Below, piece by piece: positions 25,414 through 35,000 of a DNA stretch of 64,000 nt. Position numbers and translations under genes: made by a program. Under the pieces are notes generated by a model. The model was not told where the DNA came from. It made no database searches and saw nothing but the letters and a program-made list of their open reading frames with translations. Source of the DNA: an uncultured Lewinella sp. (GTDB lineage: Bacteria; Bacteroidota; Bacteroidia; Chitinophagales; Saprospiraceae); contig CALMYQ010000052.1 in the NCBI GenBank assembly GCA_937873655.1, positions 41,036 to 105,035 on the forward strand. The letters run 5' to 3'. The first letter of the stretch is position 1, and each line of letters begins with the position of its first letter.

Positions 25414-26355
25414 TCAGGCGGCAGCCGGTTGTTTTTGTCCCATCCGATCGATGAAATAGACCAGTGCGAAGCCGGCCAAAGCGGCAATGATGACGCCGGC
25501 GATCATGGGGTCGCCCTCATATTGTGCGGGCAGTACGCTTTTTTCGATAAAGGGCACCATGACGCCGTGGCTGTTCATGCGGAATTCCGTCACGACCCGC
25601 CAGGGCCAGATCCGGTTCAGGGAGCCTGCCATGAACCCGGTCAGCAAGCCCAGGGTCTGGAAGTGAAAGTTTTTAAAGGTCCAGGTCAATATGCGCGAAA
25701 AAACCGCCAGGCCGGTGAGTGCGCCGAGTGCGAATATGAAAACGGTTTTGAAATTGGCGGCATCAGGATGGGATAACAACCCTTTGACGGACCCCAGAAT
25801 GAAACCGTACATGCCCAGGAGGAGCAGGATGAAACTGCCTGAAATGCCGGGCAGCATGAGCGCTGAAATGGCGATGAAGCCGGACAGAAAAATAAACCAG
25901 CCGGCCTGAATGCCTTGTGCAGGGCTTGCGACGGTAATGTAAAAGGCGATCGCGGCGCCAGCCAGGAGGGACAGGATGACCGAAGCGCTCCAGGTTTTGA
26001 TCTGTTTGCCGATGAAGAGGATGGAAGCGATAATGAGGCCGAAGAAGAAGGCCCAGAGCAGTTGGGGGTAGCGTTCCATCAACCGGGATATCCCGAATAC
26101 GCCCCCGATCAGGCCGGCGGCCATTCCGGCCAGCAGGTTGACGAGCCAGGCTCCGTTGCCTTTTTCCCAGGCCTGCCGGATGCCTTCTTCCCGAAGGACT
26201 TTGATCAGGGTGGTGCTCAGCAGGGTTTTGATGGTCAGCAGCAGCTTCTCATAAATCCCGGTAACAAAGGCAAGCGTGCCCCCGGAGACGCCGGGAATCA
26301 CCTCGGCAATCCCCATGGCCATGCCTTTCAGAAATAGTAGAATACGGCTTTTCAT
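25414..26355 (-). CDS. DUF368 membrane protein, likely undecaprenyl-phosphate translocase (PopT-type)
   Basis: A 313-residue integral membrane protein with about eight hydrophobic segments. The N-terminal GMAMGIAEVIPGVSGGTLAF and the mid-protein ALMLPGISGSFILLLLGMY are the paired PGVSGG/PGISGS motifs that define DUF368. Members of this family have been shown in other bacteria to recycle the lipid carrier undecaprenyl phosphate across the inner membrane. The function here is inferred from family membership. The presence of uppP only 2.4 kb away, acting on the same carrier, is consistent. Confidence 0.93.
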   Translation of the reverse strand: MKSRILLFLKGMAMGIAEVIPGVSGGTLAFVTGIYEKLLLTIKTLLSTTLIKVLREEGIRQAWEKGNGAWLVNLLAGMAAGLIGGVFGISRLMERYPQLLWAFFFGLIIASILFIGKQIKTWSASVILSLLAGAAIAFYITVASPAQGIQAGWFIFLSGFIAISALMLPGISGSFILLLLGMYGFILGSVKGLLSHPDAANFKTVFIFALGALTGLAVFSRILTWTFKNFHFQTLGLLTGFMAGSLNRIWPWRVVTEFRMNSHGVMVPFIEKSVLPAQYEGDPMIAGVIIAALAGFALVYFIDRMGQKQPAAA

Positions 26356-26397
26356 GGCGGCAAATGTAGCGATTTTCCGGATCGGCGCCCCGGAATT

Positions 26398-27912
26398 TTA
26401 TTTGGAATAATCCAGAATGATGGCCCAGAGCTTCTCGAAGGGGATAACCTCCAGTTCTTCGATATGGCCCCTGTAGAAAAAAGGTTTGGATTGGATGGCT
26501 TTGATGTATTTATTGGTCTTTGTTTGTTTGTCCACCAGGTAGTTGTTTTTCCTGAGCAGGTGGAGCGCCCGGATGAACTGAACGGCCCGGAAGGAATTAT
26601 CGGATTTCAGGTTTTTGTGTTCCATGGCTTTCAGTTGCTCGATCCTGGCGGAGATTTCGGTGTATTGGCGGCGGTCGAACAAAAACAGGATCTGAAGGAA
26701 AATATGCAGAACCTTCAGGGTCTTGAGCGATTTGCCGTAATTGCCGGGATCCTTGAGGAACTGGTCGACACTAAAGCCTTTTTTTCTTCCCTTGGCGGTT
26801 TCCAGGGGCTGTGACAGCGAACGCCAATTGGCCAGGAAATAAACGTAACCCTTGAAGATCTCCCATTTATCCCGGGTATCCGAATCCAGTTTCTTGAATT
26901 CAGGGGCGGACAGCACCTGGTTGAGGATGGCCATGGCCTGGATGTAATTTTCGGAGTGAAGGGCCAGCAGCAGGTAATATTCCATAAACTGGAACCATTC
27001 CTGGTTGGGGCCGCCGAATTTCCGGATCAGCTGGTTGGCGCAATCCTGGCCTTCCCTGAATTTTTGAAGGTGGAGAAAGGCCGACATTTTCTTGATCTGG
27101 AAAGCCACCATTTTGCTCTTCTGGAAAAACTGGGGCTGATTTTCGATATAGGATTCCGCTTCGTTGGCGATCTCGATGACCAGGTCAAATTCTCGTTTCA
27201 GCTCGTAAAACAGGGCCCAAACGAAATAACCGTAGTATTGGACGATAGGGGAGTCGAAGTTCTCCGAAAGGGTCATCATGCGGTTGCAATACCCTTCCAG
27301 GGTCATCATCAGGTTTTGTTTGCCGGCCAGGGACTGATTGTACAGCAAGGTCACCTGCTGAAAGATTTCTTCGGTCTGCAATTCGGCTTCCAGGATCGGC
27401 AGGAACTGCTTGAGGTGGTCATCATAGATTTTGAAATCCTTTTCATTCCCGCCGGCTGTGGCCTGGGCCCTCAGCAATCTGGAACAATTGACGACCAGGT
27501 CGGAAAACCGGTATTTAAGGGCAAGGGTAAGAATGCTCTTGGCCAGGTTTTCGGCGGCTGCGAAGGCATTATTGCTCTGCAGGATCTGAACGCATGCCCA
27601 GTCCTTGTTGCAGTTGTAGTAGGTCCTGTCGTAGGTGGAAGCGGTAGGCTGGTTCAGGTCCAGAAAAAACAAGGTGTTCAGCAATCTTTTCTTGAACCTG
27701 GATTTAAGCTGGCGGTACCTGGCGTCTCCGGGGCCGCAGCGATAAAGCTGTTGGGCGGCTTCCCGGTCATTTTTGAAGCGTTCGGAAGAAACCGCCTCAT
27801 AAAATTCGTTGAATTTGCTGTTTTTATGTTTTAGCGTTGCTTCGTCAAAAACTTCTATTTTTTTGACTTTTTTCTTGTTTGCCACCTTGGCAATCTCTAA
27901 AAGTATTTTCAT
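26398..27912 (-). CDS. Unrecognised helical-repeat protein
   Basis: A 504-residue soluble protein without a signal peptide. It is helical throughout with irregular TPR-like spacing, for example AAENLAKSILTLALKYRFSD, VIEIANEAESYIENQPQFF and YIQAMAILNQVLSAPEF. The N-terminus is lysine-rich (KVANKKKVKKIEVFDE) and the C-terminus ends KLWAIILDYSK. I recognise no specific family; a TPR-like scaffold is the most that can be said. It has its own promoter (27961-27995) and is followed by the DUF368 gene 42 bases downstream. Confidence 0.88.
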   Translation of the reverse strand: MKILLEIAKVANKKKVKKIEVFDEATLKHKNSKFNEFYEAVSSERFKNDREAAQQLYRCGPGDARYRQLKSRFKKRLLNTLFFLDLNQPTASTYDRTYYNCNKDWACVQILQSNNAFAAAENLAKSILTLALKYRFSDLVVNCSRLLRAQATAGGNEKDFKIYDDHLKQFLPILEAELQTEEIFQQVTLLYNQSLAGKQNLMMTLEGYCNRMMTLSENFDSPIVQYYGYFVWALFYELKREFDLVIEIANEAESYIENQPQFFQKSKMVAFQIKKMSAFLHLQKFREGQDCANQLIRKFGGPNQEWFQFMEYYLLLALHSENYIQAMAILNQVLSAPEFKKLDSDTRDKWEIFKGYVYFLANWRSLSQPLETAKGRKKGFSVDQFLKDPGNYGKSLKTLKVLHIFLQILFLFDRRQYTEISARIEQLKAMEHKNLKSDNSFRAVQFIRALHLLRKNNYLVDKQTKTNKYIKAIQSKPFFYRGHIEELEVIPFEKLWAIILDYSK

Positions 27913-27960
27913 GGGTGTTCTCTGTGTAAAGGGTCTCCGTTATTCTTGTTGAACAGGTTG

Positions 27961-27995
27961 TAAATATAAATTTTTTTAATTTACCTTGTCACAAA
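27961..27995 (-). promoter_or_regulatory. Promoter of the helical-repeat gene
   Basis: On the minus strand, TTTG (27995-27992), a 23-base spacer and TATATTTA (27968-27961), one mismatch from consensus. The leader is ~40 bases. Confidence 0.55.
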
Positions 27996-28032
27996 TCGCA
28001 TTTTTTTTCACGAAAATATCGGCCCGGCGGCA

Positions 28033-28758
28033 TTATAGCGGAGAAGGCCCCGATTCGAGGGCGTCGATCAGGTCGTCCAGTTGCCAGGCATCCCGGATAT
28101 GGAACGGCCCTACGGAGATACGGCGCAGGGCCGTGAGGTAAGCGCCGCTATTGAGCGCGGCGCCGAAATCAAAGGCCAGGGACCGGATATAGGTGCCTTT
28201 GCTGCAATGTACGCTGAAATCCACCTCGGGCAGTTCAACCCGTGTAAGTTCAAAGTCATAAATTTTAACAGGCCGGGCTTCGACGGTGACTTTTTCCCCC
28301 TTGCGCGCCCTTTTGTAAAGGGGCTGGCCATCGACCTTGATGGCTGAAAAGACGGGCGGAACCTGTTCGATCCGGCCGATGAACTGATGCCGGGCGGCTT
28401 CGAGTTGCTGTTGGGTGATGTGATCGTAAGGAAAGGTTTCGTCAATTTCCGTTTCGCTGTCGTAGGAGGGGGTGGTGGCGCCGAGCCGGAGGGTGCCGGT
28501 ATACGTTTTGTCCAGGCCCTGAAAATCCAGCAATTTTTTGGTGGCCTTCCCGGTACAAAGAATCAGCAGGCCCGTTGCCATGGGATCCAGGGTACCGGCA
28601 TGGCCGACTTTGATTTTCCTGACCTGAAGCCGGTGCTTGAGTTTGTAACGGACCTTGTTGACCACATCAAAAGAGGTCCAGCCGGCGGGTTTGTCGACCA
28701 GCAATGTTGCACCGTTTATGAAGTCGTATTGTTCTAGCGGTATACCTTCGTCGTCCAT
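28033..28758 (-). CDS. truB: tRNA pseudouridine(55) synthase
   Basis: A 241-residue enzyme that converts U55 to pseudouridine in the T-arm of tRNAs. It opens with LLVDKPAGWTSFDVVNKVR. The catalytic Asp58 lies in VGHAGTLDPMATGLLILCTG, and further TruB motifs are YTGTLRLGATTPSYDSE and SVHCSKGTYIRSLAFDFG. Length and motifs fit the bacterial short form. It follows uppP by six bases and is the last gene of a compact ftsX-DUF3098-uppP-truB cluster, a common gene order in Bacteroidota. Confidence 0.97.
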   Translation of the reverse strand: MDDEGIPLEQYDFINGATLLVDKPAGWTSFDVVNKVRYKLKHRLQVRKIKVGHAGTLDPMATGLLILCTGKATKKLLDFQGLDKTYTGTLRLGATTPSYDSETEIDETFPYDHITQQQLEAARHQFIGRIEQVPPVFSAIKVDGQPLYKRARKGEKVTVEARPVKIYDFELTRVELPEVDFSVHCSKGTYIRSLAFDFGAALNSGAYLTALRRISVGPFHIRDAWQLDDLIDALESGPSPL

Positions 28759-28764
28759 ATGCGC

Positions 28765-29562
28765 CTATCTAAAAAGAGCAAATGCTATAGCGATAATGCC
28801 AACAATCCAGCAATATATAGAAAAATAGGTTAATTTACTGTTTTTGACCAGCCGAATCATCCAGGCGCAGGCTATATAACCGCAGATAAAGGCGGCTGCG
28901 AAGCCGACCATCAGGGCCGGGCCGTTGACGGCATCCTGTGTGAATTCACCGTCCATGAGATCTTTGGCCATTTTGCCCAGGATGAGGGGCACAACCATGA
29001 GGAAAGAGAACCGCGCTGCCTTTTCCCGGTCAATGCCAAGGAGGACGGAAGTGGAAATCGTTGCCCCGGATCTGGAAAGGCCGGGCAAAATTGCGACAGC
29101 CTGGGCCGCACCGACAATCAGGGCGTCCAGATAGCTGACCTTCCGTTCCGTTTTTCTGGCCCGGTCTGCCAGCAGCAGCAATACGCCGGTCAGGATCAGC
29201 ATTGCGCCGACCAGCAGGATCTGGTGGTTGAAGAAGGTCTCGATCTCAGATTCCAGCAGAATGCCTGCTGCGGCCGCCGGGATCATGGAAATGACGATTT
29301 TGAAGGCGAAGGATTTTTCTTCATTCCAGGACGGGCTGAACAAGCCTTTCAGGATCCAGAGAATATCCTTCCGGAAAACGACGATGGTGCTGAGCGCCGT
29401 AGCGGCGTGGAGCGTCACGGTCAGCAACAGGCTTTGTTCCGGGACGGAATGATCGCCGAGGAGGACTTTTGCCAATTCGAGGTGGCCGCTGCTGCTGATC
29501 GGCAGGAATTCGGTAAATCCCTGGATAATGCCGAGAATGACATTGGTGAAAATTTCTCCCAT
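28765..29562 (-). CDS. uppP: Undecaprenyl-diphosphate phosphatase
   Basis: A 265-residue membrane enzyme that dephosphorylates undecaprenyl pyrophosphate, recycling the carrier for peptidoglycan and other envelope polymers; it is linked to bacitracin resistance. The two active-site motifs are present: GFTEFLPISSSGHLELA near the N-terminus and PGLSRSGATISTSVLLGID in the middle. About eight hydrophobic segments. ATG 29562 is preferred over a TTG two codons upstream. It lies between the DUF3098 gene (15-base gap) and truB (6-base gap). Confidence 0.97.
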   Translation of the reverse strand: MGEIFTNVILGIIQGFTEFLPISSSGHLELAKVLLGDHSVPEQSLLLTVTLHAATALSTIVVFRKDILWILKGLFSPSWNEEKSFAFKIVISMIPAAAAGILLESEIETFFNHQILLVGAMLILTGVLLLLADRARKTERKVSYLDALIVGAAQAVAILPGLSRSGATISTSVLLGIDREKAARFSFLMVVPLILGKMAKDLMDGEFTQDAVNGPALMVGFAAAFICGYIACAWMIRLVKNSKLTYFSIYCWIVGIIAIAFALFR

Positions 29563-29577
29563 GGTCAAGGGCGGGGC

Positions 29578-29901
29578 TTATTTCTTGAAAATGGCGTAGA
29601 TTTCAAGGATCAGCCCGGCCAGGATTACCATTGGCGCCAGTACGGTGCGGCGGAAGCTGTAGATCTGTTCGGGCTTCCACTCGTCGGGGCTGGTCATACC
29701 GCCGCCGGACATGAGCAGCATGCCCAGGAAGATCAGGGCAACCCCGCCCAGCATCCAGATATAGGTATTCCGGCTGAACACCAGCTCAGCGGTTTTTTTC
29801 TCAACCGTTCTTGGCGCGCGTGCTGCTCGTTCCGCTTTTTGTTTCGACTCGGCTGAAACGCCGGTTGAAACCACTACTTTTTTCTTTTTACCTGTACTCA
29901 T
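29578..29901 (-). CDS. DUF3098 membrane protein
   Basis: A 107-residue protein. Its lysine-rich N-terminus is followed by two membrane helices (YIWMLGGVALIFLGMLLMSGG and TVLAPMVILAGLILEIYAIF) separated by the segment SPDEWKPEQIYSFRRT. This matches DUF3098, a small family largely restricted to Bacteroidota and typically found between ftsX and uppP, as here. A role near division or carrier recycling is inferred from position only. Confidence 0.92.
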   Translation of the reverse strand: MSTGKKKKVVVSTGVSAESKQKAERAARAPRTVEKKTAELVFSRNTYIWMLGGVALIFLGMLLMSGGGMTSPDEWKPEQIYSFRRTVLAPMVILAGLILEIYAIFKK

Positions 29902-29951
29902 CCGAAAAGATTGATTAAGAAAATCTGCGCAAAAATGAGGGAAAAAATTGG

Positions 29952-30830
29952 CTAGTACAAGTCATCCACCCTCATCTTAAGGTATTTTTTAACGACCAGA
30001 AAGGTGCTGAACCCGCTGATGGCCGCTCCGAGCAGGGCCAACCCGGCAAATAACCAGATCATTCCGCCCATGGTGGCGGCCGGATCCAGTTCGGGTGCCT
30101 TGCTGCTGATCCAGGAGATCAGCCCCATAAGGCCTGCTATGGCGATGCAGGCGCCGAGCAATCCGTGACGGATCGCCCGCAGGATATACGGGCGGCTGAT
30201 GAATTCCCAGGTGGCGCCGACCAGCTCCATATTTTTGATCATAAACCGGTTGGCAAACAAAGACAGGCGAATGGTGTTGTGTATGAGAAAACCGGTAGCC
30301 AGGACCGTAAGGATGGTAACGACCGCTACGATCCAGTTCAGCTTGCCGATGTTCACAGCCACCTGTTTGAAAAAATTTTCCTGGTAGTAAACGTCCTGTA
30401 TATGGGGTTGCTGCAACAGGGTGCGGCGGATACCGGCCAGGCTGTCGGTCTCGATATATTCGGATCGGACATTGAATTGGAGGATATCGAAAAAGGGATT
30501 GGGCAGGTCAAGCTTCAGGACTTCTTCTCCCATTTCCTCACTCATGATGCGGGCGGCTTCGTCCCTGGAGGTAAACTGAACGGACCCGGGTTTGACAAAG
30601 GAGGTTTCGTTCAATTGATGCTGAAGGGCCGCAATTTCGTCGGTAGAAGCGCCGTCTTTCAGTTCAACCAGGATGTTGATGCCTTCCCGGAATCCTTTGA
30701 TCAGGTTGCGCGACTGAAGGGACAACAAACCGAAGAAACCCAGCAGGAACAAGGCCAGGGCCATACTCAGGATAGCATAGATGTAATTGGGCCTGGCCGA
30801 GGAAAGGCTGCTTTCGGAATTTTCCGCCAT
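29952..30830 (-). CDS. ftsX: Cell-division permease-like protein FtsX
   Basis: A 292-residue inner-membrane protein. FtsX works with the ATPase FtsE to activate cell-wall hydrolases at the division site. The sequence shows a cytoplasmic N-terminus, first helix (YAILSMALALFLLGFFGLL, ~17-36), a large periplasmic domain (INILVELKDGASTDEI ... KPGSVQFTSRDEAARIM), and three C-terminal helices with FANRFMIKNMELVGATWEFI, the FtsX core motif. No ftsE lies in the window. First gene of the ftsX-DUF3098-uppP-truB cluster. Confidence 0.95.
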   Translation of the reverse strand: MAENSESSLSSARPNYIYAILSMALALFLLGFFGLLSLQSRNLIKGFREGINILVELKDGASTDEIAALQHQLNETSFVKPGSVQFTSRDEAARIMSEEMGEEVLKLDLPNPFFDILQFNVRSEYIETDSLAGIRRTLLQQPHIQDVYYQENFFKQVAVNIGKLNWIVAVVTILTVLATGFLIHNTIRLSLFANRFMIKNMELVGATWEFISRPYILRAIRHGLLGACIAIAGLMGLISWISSKAPELDPAATMGGMIWLFAGLALLGAAISGFSTFLVVKKYLKMRVDDLY

Positions 30831-30891
30831 TTTAATGCTGAAATATGATGCGAAGATAGCAACTTTGGCGGATTACCGGACGATTCTCCGC

Positions 30892-30928
30892 TTTTGAATG
30901 GGATTCAAGTTTATATTTCATACCTTTA
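30892..30928 (+). promoter_or_regulatory. Promoter of the small membrane protein gene
   Basis: TTTTG (30892-30896), a 24-base spacer and TACCTTTA (30921-30928), one mismatch from consensus, 13 bases before ATG 30942. Confidence 0.5.
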
Positions 30929-30941
30929 GATAAATTTATAC

Positions 30942-31400
30942 ATGAAACCGACCACCGATCAATTTTTCAAACGGATCGAGAATCCGATGTTCCAGGCAGC
31001 AGTTGCTATCGGCATGGTCCTGGTCCTGATGGTTTCCGGGAAGCTGGTGCGCCTGTCGGGGCTGATAACGGTTCCGGTCCTTTTTCCCTGGATGACGGCG
31101 GCTGCTTTCATGTTGTTATTCGCGATGTTCAACAGCGTCATTTCCCTCTCTGTGGCGGATATGATCAAGTACTGGGGGCGGTCGGTATACGGCTTCCTGG
31201 GCCTTGCCGCGGGCGCCGGATTCCTGGCTTACCTGTTCTCATCCATTCCCATCGGCGAGGCCGGGTCCTACCGGTGGATATACGTAGTGGTCTCATTCGG
31301 CTATCTGGTTTTTCTGATTATCATGGCCTTGGTCCGCAAAATTGTCGAATTCGCGGAAAAGGAGGAATGGACGCAACCGCGACAACGGCGTAAGCGTTAA
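30942..31400 (+). CDS. Small four-helix membrane protein, function unknown
   Basis: A 152-residue protein with four hydrophobic helices (~19-35, ~45-70, ~80-98, ~108-130) and a basic C-terminal tail (RQRRKR). It ends 29 bases before msrB and may be co-transcribed with it. No family is recognised. Confidence 0.8.
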   Translation: MKPTTDQFFKRIENPMFQAAVAIGMVLVLMVSGKLVRLSGLITVPVLFPWMTAAAFMLLFAMFNSVISLSVADMIKYWGRSVYGFLGLAAGAGFLAYLFSSIPIGEAGSYRWIYVVVSFGYLVFLIIMALVRKIVEFAEKEEWTQPRQRRKR

Positions 31401-31429
31401 ATCCCTAGTATTGTAAAAAAAATAAAACC

Positions 31430-31960
31430 ATGCGTTTCTTACTCACAGCCGTTTTCGGCTTAATTTTAGGCTCTACTTCCTGCCAACGCGCGCAACAACC
31501 TGCAAATGACCAGAAAACAACGGTTTCCGCTGCCGGCGACGGGATCCAAAAGGTGACCAAATCAGACGCAGAGTGGAAATCGGAACTCACCGACATGGAA
31601 TACTACGTCCTTCGCCAGGCGGGCACCGAGCGCGCTTTTTCCGGAAAATACTGGGACAATCACGAGGACGGAATCTATACCTGCGCAGCCTGCGGACTCC
31701 CCTTGTTCGACTCAAAGACCAAGTTCGAATCGGGCACCGGATGGCCCAGTTTCTACGAACCGATCAAAAAAGGCAACGTTATCGATAAAACGGACAAATC
31801 CCACGGTATGGTCCGGAGCGAGGTATTGTGTGCACGTTGTGAAGGCCACCTGGGCCATGTATTCGACGACGGACCGGCGCCCACCGGACTGCGGTATTGC
31901 ATGAATTCCGTTTCGCTGGATTTTATTAAGCGGGCGGACGTGAAAAATTCCGGCAAATAA
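31430..31960 (+). CDS. msrB: Peptide-methionine (R)-S-oxide reductase, lipoprotein form
   Basis: A 176-residue enzyme that repairs R-methionine sulfoxide in proteins. It carries a signal with lipobox GSTSC (Cys18), placing it in the envelope. The MsrB domain shows both zinc-binding pairs (CAACG and [12 protein letters not shown]), the substrate segment [10 protein letters not shown], and the catalytic Cys157 in RYCMNSVSL. No MsrA domain is fused. Likely protects exported proteins from oxidation. Confidence 0.96.
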   Translation: MRFLLTAVFGLILGSTSCQRAQQPANDQKTTVSAAGDGIQKVTKSDAEWKSELTDMEYYVLRQAGTERAFSGKYWDNHEDGIYTCAACGLPLFDSKTKFESGTGWPSFYEPIKKGNVIDKTDKSHGMVRSEVLCARCEGHLGHVFDDGPAPTGLRYCMNSVSLDFIKRADVKNSGK

Positions 31961-32077
31961 GTAACACCGGCCTCCGTTTTTCAGTATAATCAGTTGTCTC
32001 CCCTTGCTGGTTTAAGTATGGCTGCATCCTTTGCTGCAAACCATGATTTTTAACCAAACAAAATAATTTCCGCTAGC

Positions 32078-35000
32078 ATGAAGACAACTGAACGCTTCAC
32101 CAGAAAACTGCCCCGGATCCTTGTCTTTTCATTTGTTCTCCTGTTGCTGATCCCGAACCTCCATGCGCAGATCAGCAGGGGAGGGGCGCCCCGGAGCTTC
32201 AGCGCTGCCCTGACCGGTACGGTCCAGACGGTGACCACGCCGGCGGTTGACCTCACTCGGGTCCGGGCTGAGGATGAGGAAAACGACGGCGCCAACAGCC
32301 CTATCCGGTTTGCGATCCCGTTCAAGGTCCATCTGACCCTGGAAAATTCAGGCACCTGGACCGAAATGACCGGCGGAGACCGGATCTGGAGGTTGCGCGT
32401 GCATTGCCCGGATGCGCAATCCATCAATTTCCTGTACGACGATTTCCACATGCCCGAAGGCGGGCTGTTCTACCTGTATACCCCCGACCACAACCAGGTG
32501 CTCGGCGCTTTCGGAGTGCACAATAACCGGCCTTACAGCGGGTTTGCCACCGCCGTGACCATCGGCGATGAAATCATGCTGGAATATTTCGAACCGGCTG
32601 CCGACCGGGGGCGCGGACGGATCTCCATTGCTCAGATCGCCCACGGATACCGGTTTTTCGGCGAAGACGGCAGTGAGGGATTGGGCGACGGGGGATCGTG
32701 CCAGGTGAATGTCAACTGTTCGCCGGAAGGTGATAACTGGCAGGTTGAGAAAAAGAGCGTCGCCCGGATTGTCGTGAACGGCTCGGCCCTGTGCACAGGG
32801 ACCCTGATCAACAATTCGGCCCAGGATTGCACGCCCTATTTCCTGACCGCCAACCACTGCATCGAAGGCAGCTATGATGCCGTGACCAATCCGAATATTC
32901 CGGGTTTTGTATTCTACTGGAATTATGAAAGGCCGGGCTGCCCCAATACAGGAACGCCGCCCAACCAGACCACCTCCGGCGCTACGGTTGTAGCCAATCC
33001 TAGCGTCGGCGGAAATGCCGCCGCTTCTTCGGATTTTGCACTGCTCCGGCTGACTTCCAACCCGGTGGATGTGTATGATGTATATTTTGCCGGGTTCGAT
33101 GCTTCGGGCTCGCCGGGAACCGGCGGGGTCGGCATCCACCATCCTGCGGGAGACGCCAAGAAGATTGCCACCCATAATATTACCCCAACCTCGGTGGTGA
33201 GCGACCATTTCTGGCGCATATTCTGGTCACAGACGCCCAACGGATGGAGTGTGACGGAAGGCGGATCGTCCGGATCCGGATTGTTCAACAGCCAGAAAAG
33301 ACTCATCGGCCAGCTTTTCGGCGGATTTGCAGGGGGACAACCCAACTGCTCCGACCCCGCCAACGACGAAGGGGACTACGGCAAACTTTCCTATTCCTGG
33401 AACAATAACGGCGCAACGGATAGCCGGCGAAGGCTGCGCGATTGGCTCGACCCCGTCGGCGGCGGGTCCATCACGGTGGTCAACGGACAATCGACCTGCG
33501 TACCGCTCAACTGCCAGATCAGCGGGGCGGGCCTGTCCAATATCGCCTGCCACGACAACGGGACCGACACCCCGACGGATGACTATATCACCTTTACCCT
33601 TAATCCGACCGGGATGGATATCGGCCAGAGCTATTCGGTTTCAGGCGCAGCCATAACGCCCAACACAGGCGTTTACGGGGCCCCGACAACCTTCACCGCT
33701 GCGGCAGGGTCGGCAAGCGGGCCCAATCTCAACCTGACCATTACCGACTCGTTCAGCTCCGGCTGCCAGGCCTCGGTTTCCGTGACGCCGCCCGGCGCCT
33801 GCAGCGTTGTCGTACCCTGTTCAATTGACAATGCCACGATTACCAATATCCAATGTAAGGATAACGATACACCCGGCAACCCGGCGGACGATTATATCTC
33901 TTTCCAATTGATCGTGACCGGAACCAATACCGGCTCCACGTACAGGGTGATCGGCCCGGTAGTGGGCAGTAACCGGGGCTCCTACGGCGTACCCAAGGAC
34001 TTCAGAACGACGGCGGGTACCGCCGGCAACGGCAACATCACCCTGACCATCCAGGATTTTTCCAATGCGGGCTGTTCCCTGACGGTGGTTTTGACCGACC
34101 CCGGTTCGTGCAGTGTCGCCATACCCGACTGCGATCTGACCGGCGCCGGATTGTCAGGCATCAGTTGCAACAATAACGGAACCGCCGCCAATGACAGCGA
34201 CGACAGGATCACGTTCAACCTTTCGCCTGTGGGCATTTCCCTGGGGACACAGTACACCGTTTCCGGTACGGGCGTGCCGACGCAGACAGGCGTCTACGGG
34301 CAGGTATCCGCCTTTACGAGCAGCCCGGGTACGGCGGGGAACGGCAACCTGACGCTCAAGATCATCGACGGATCGGATACGGGCTGCCAGTTGACATTTA
34401 CAGTGACCGATCCGGGCAGTTGTTCGGGCAATCCGCCTCCGCCTGTTTGTTCGCTTGTTTCGGCCAACCTATCCGGAGTTGCCTGCCAGGATAACGGTAC
34501 GCCGTCCAACCCGGCAGATGACTACCTGACGTTCACGCTGAACCCTACCGGATCGGCGCTCGGCAGCGGGTACGCCGTTTCGGGGGCACTGTTGAGTCCG
34601 GCGGGCGGTGCATACGGCAGTGCGGCCACTTTCGCCACGGCGCCCGGCTCTGCGAACGGCGGCAACCTGAATCTGACGATAACGGATAACGGGACTGCCG
34701 CCTGCCAGCTCAGCTTTACGGTGATCAACCCCGGGACCTGCTCCAACGCAACCGGGCCGGATTGCAGCGTTCAGGCGGCCGTATGCCAGAATGCCACCAT
34801 CAATATCGGATCAAACGGGGCGGTGGTACTGGATCCCCAGCTCCTGGCTGCCGGGCCTGATCCTTCCTGCGAATACAACGTAAAACTCATCAGCCCGCGG
34901 AGCAATGTCTTTACCTGCGGGAGCCTAGGGGTCAAGCCCGTGACGATTCGCGTTACGGATTCGAACGGTCAAAGCATAACCTGTACGGTGCAGGTGACTG

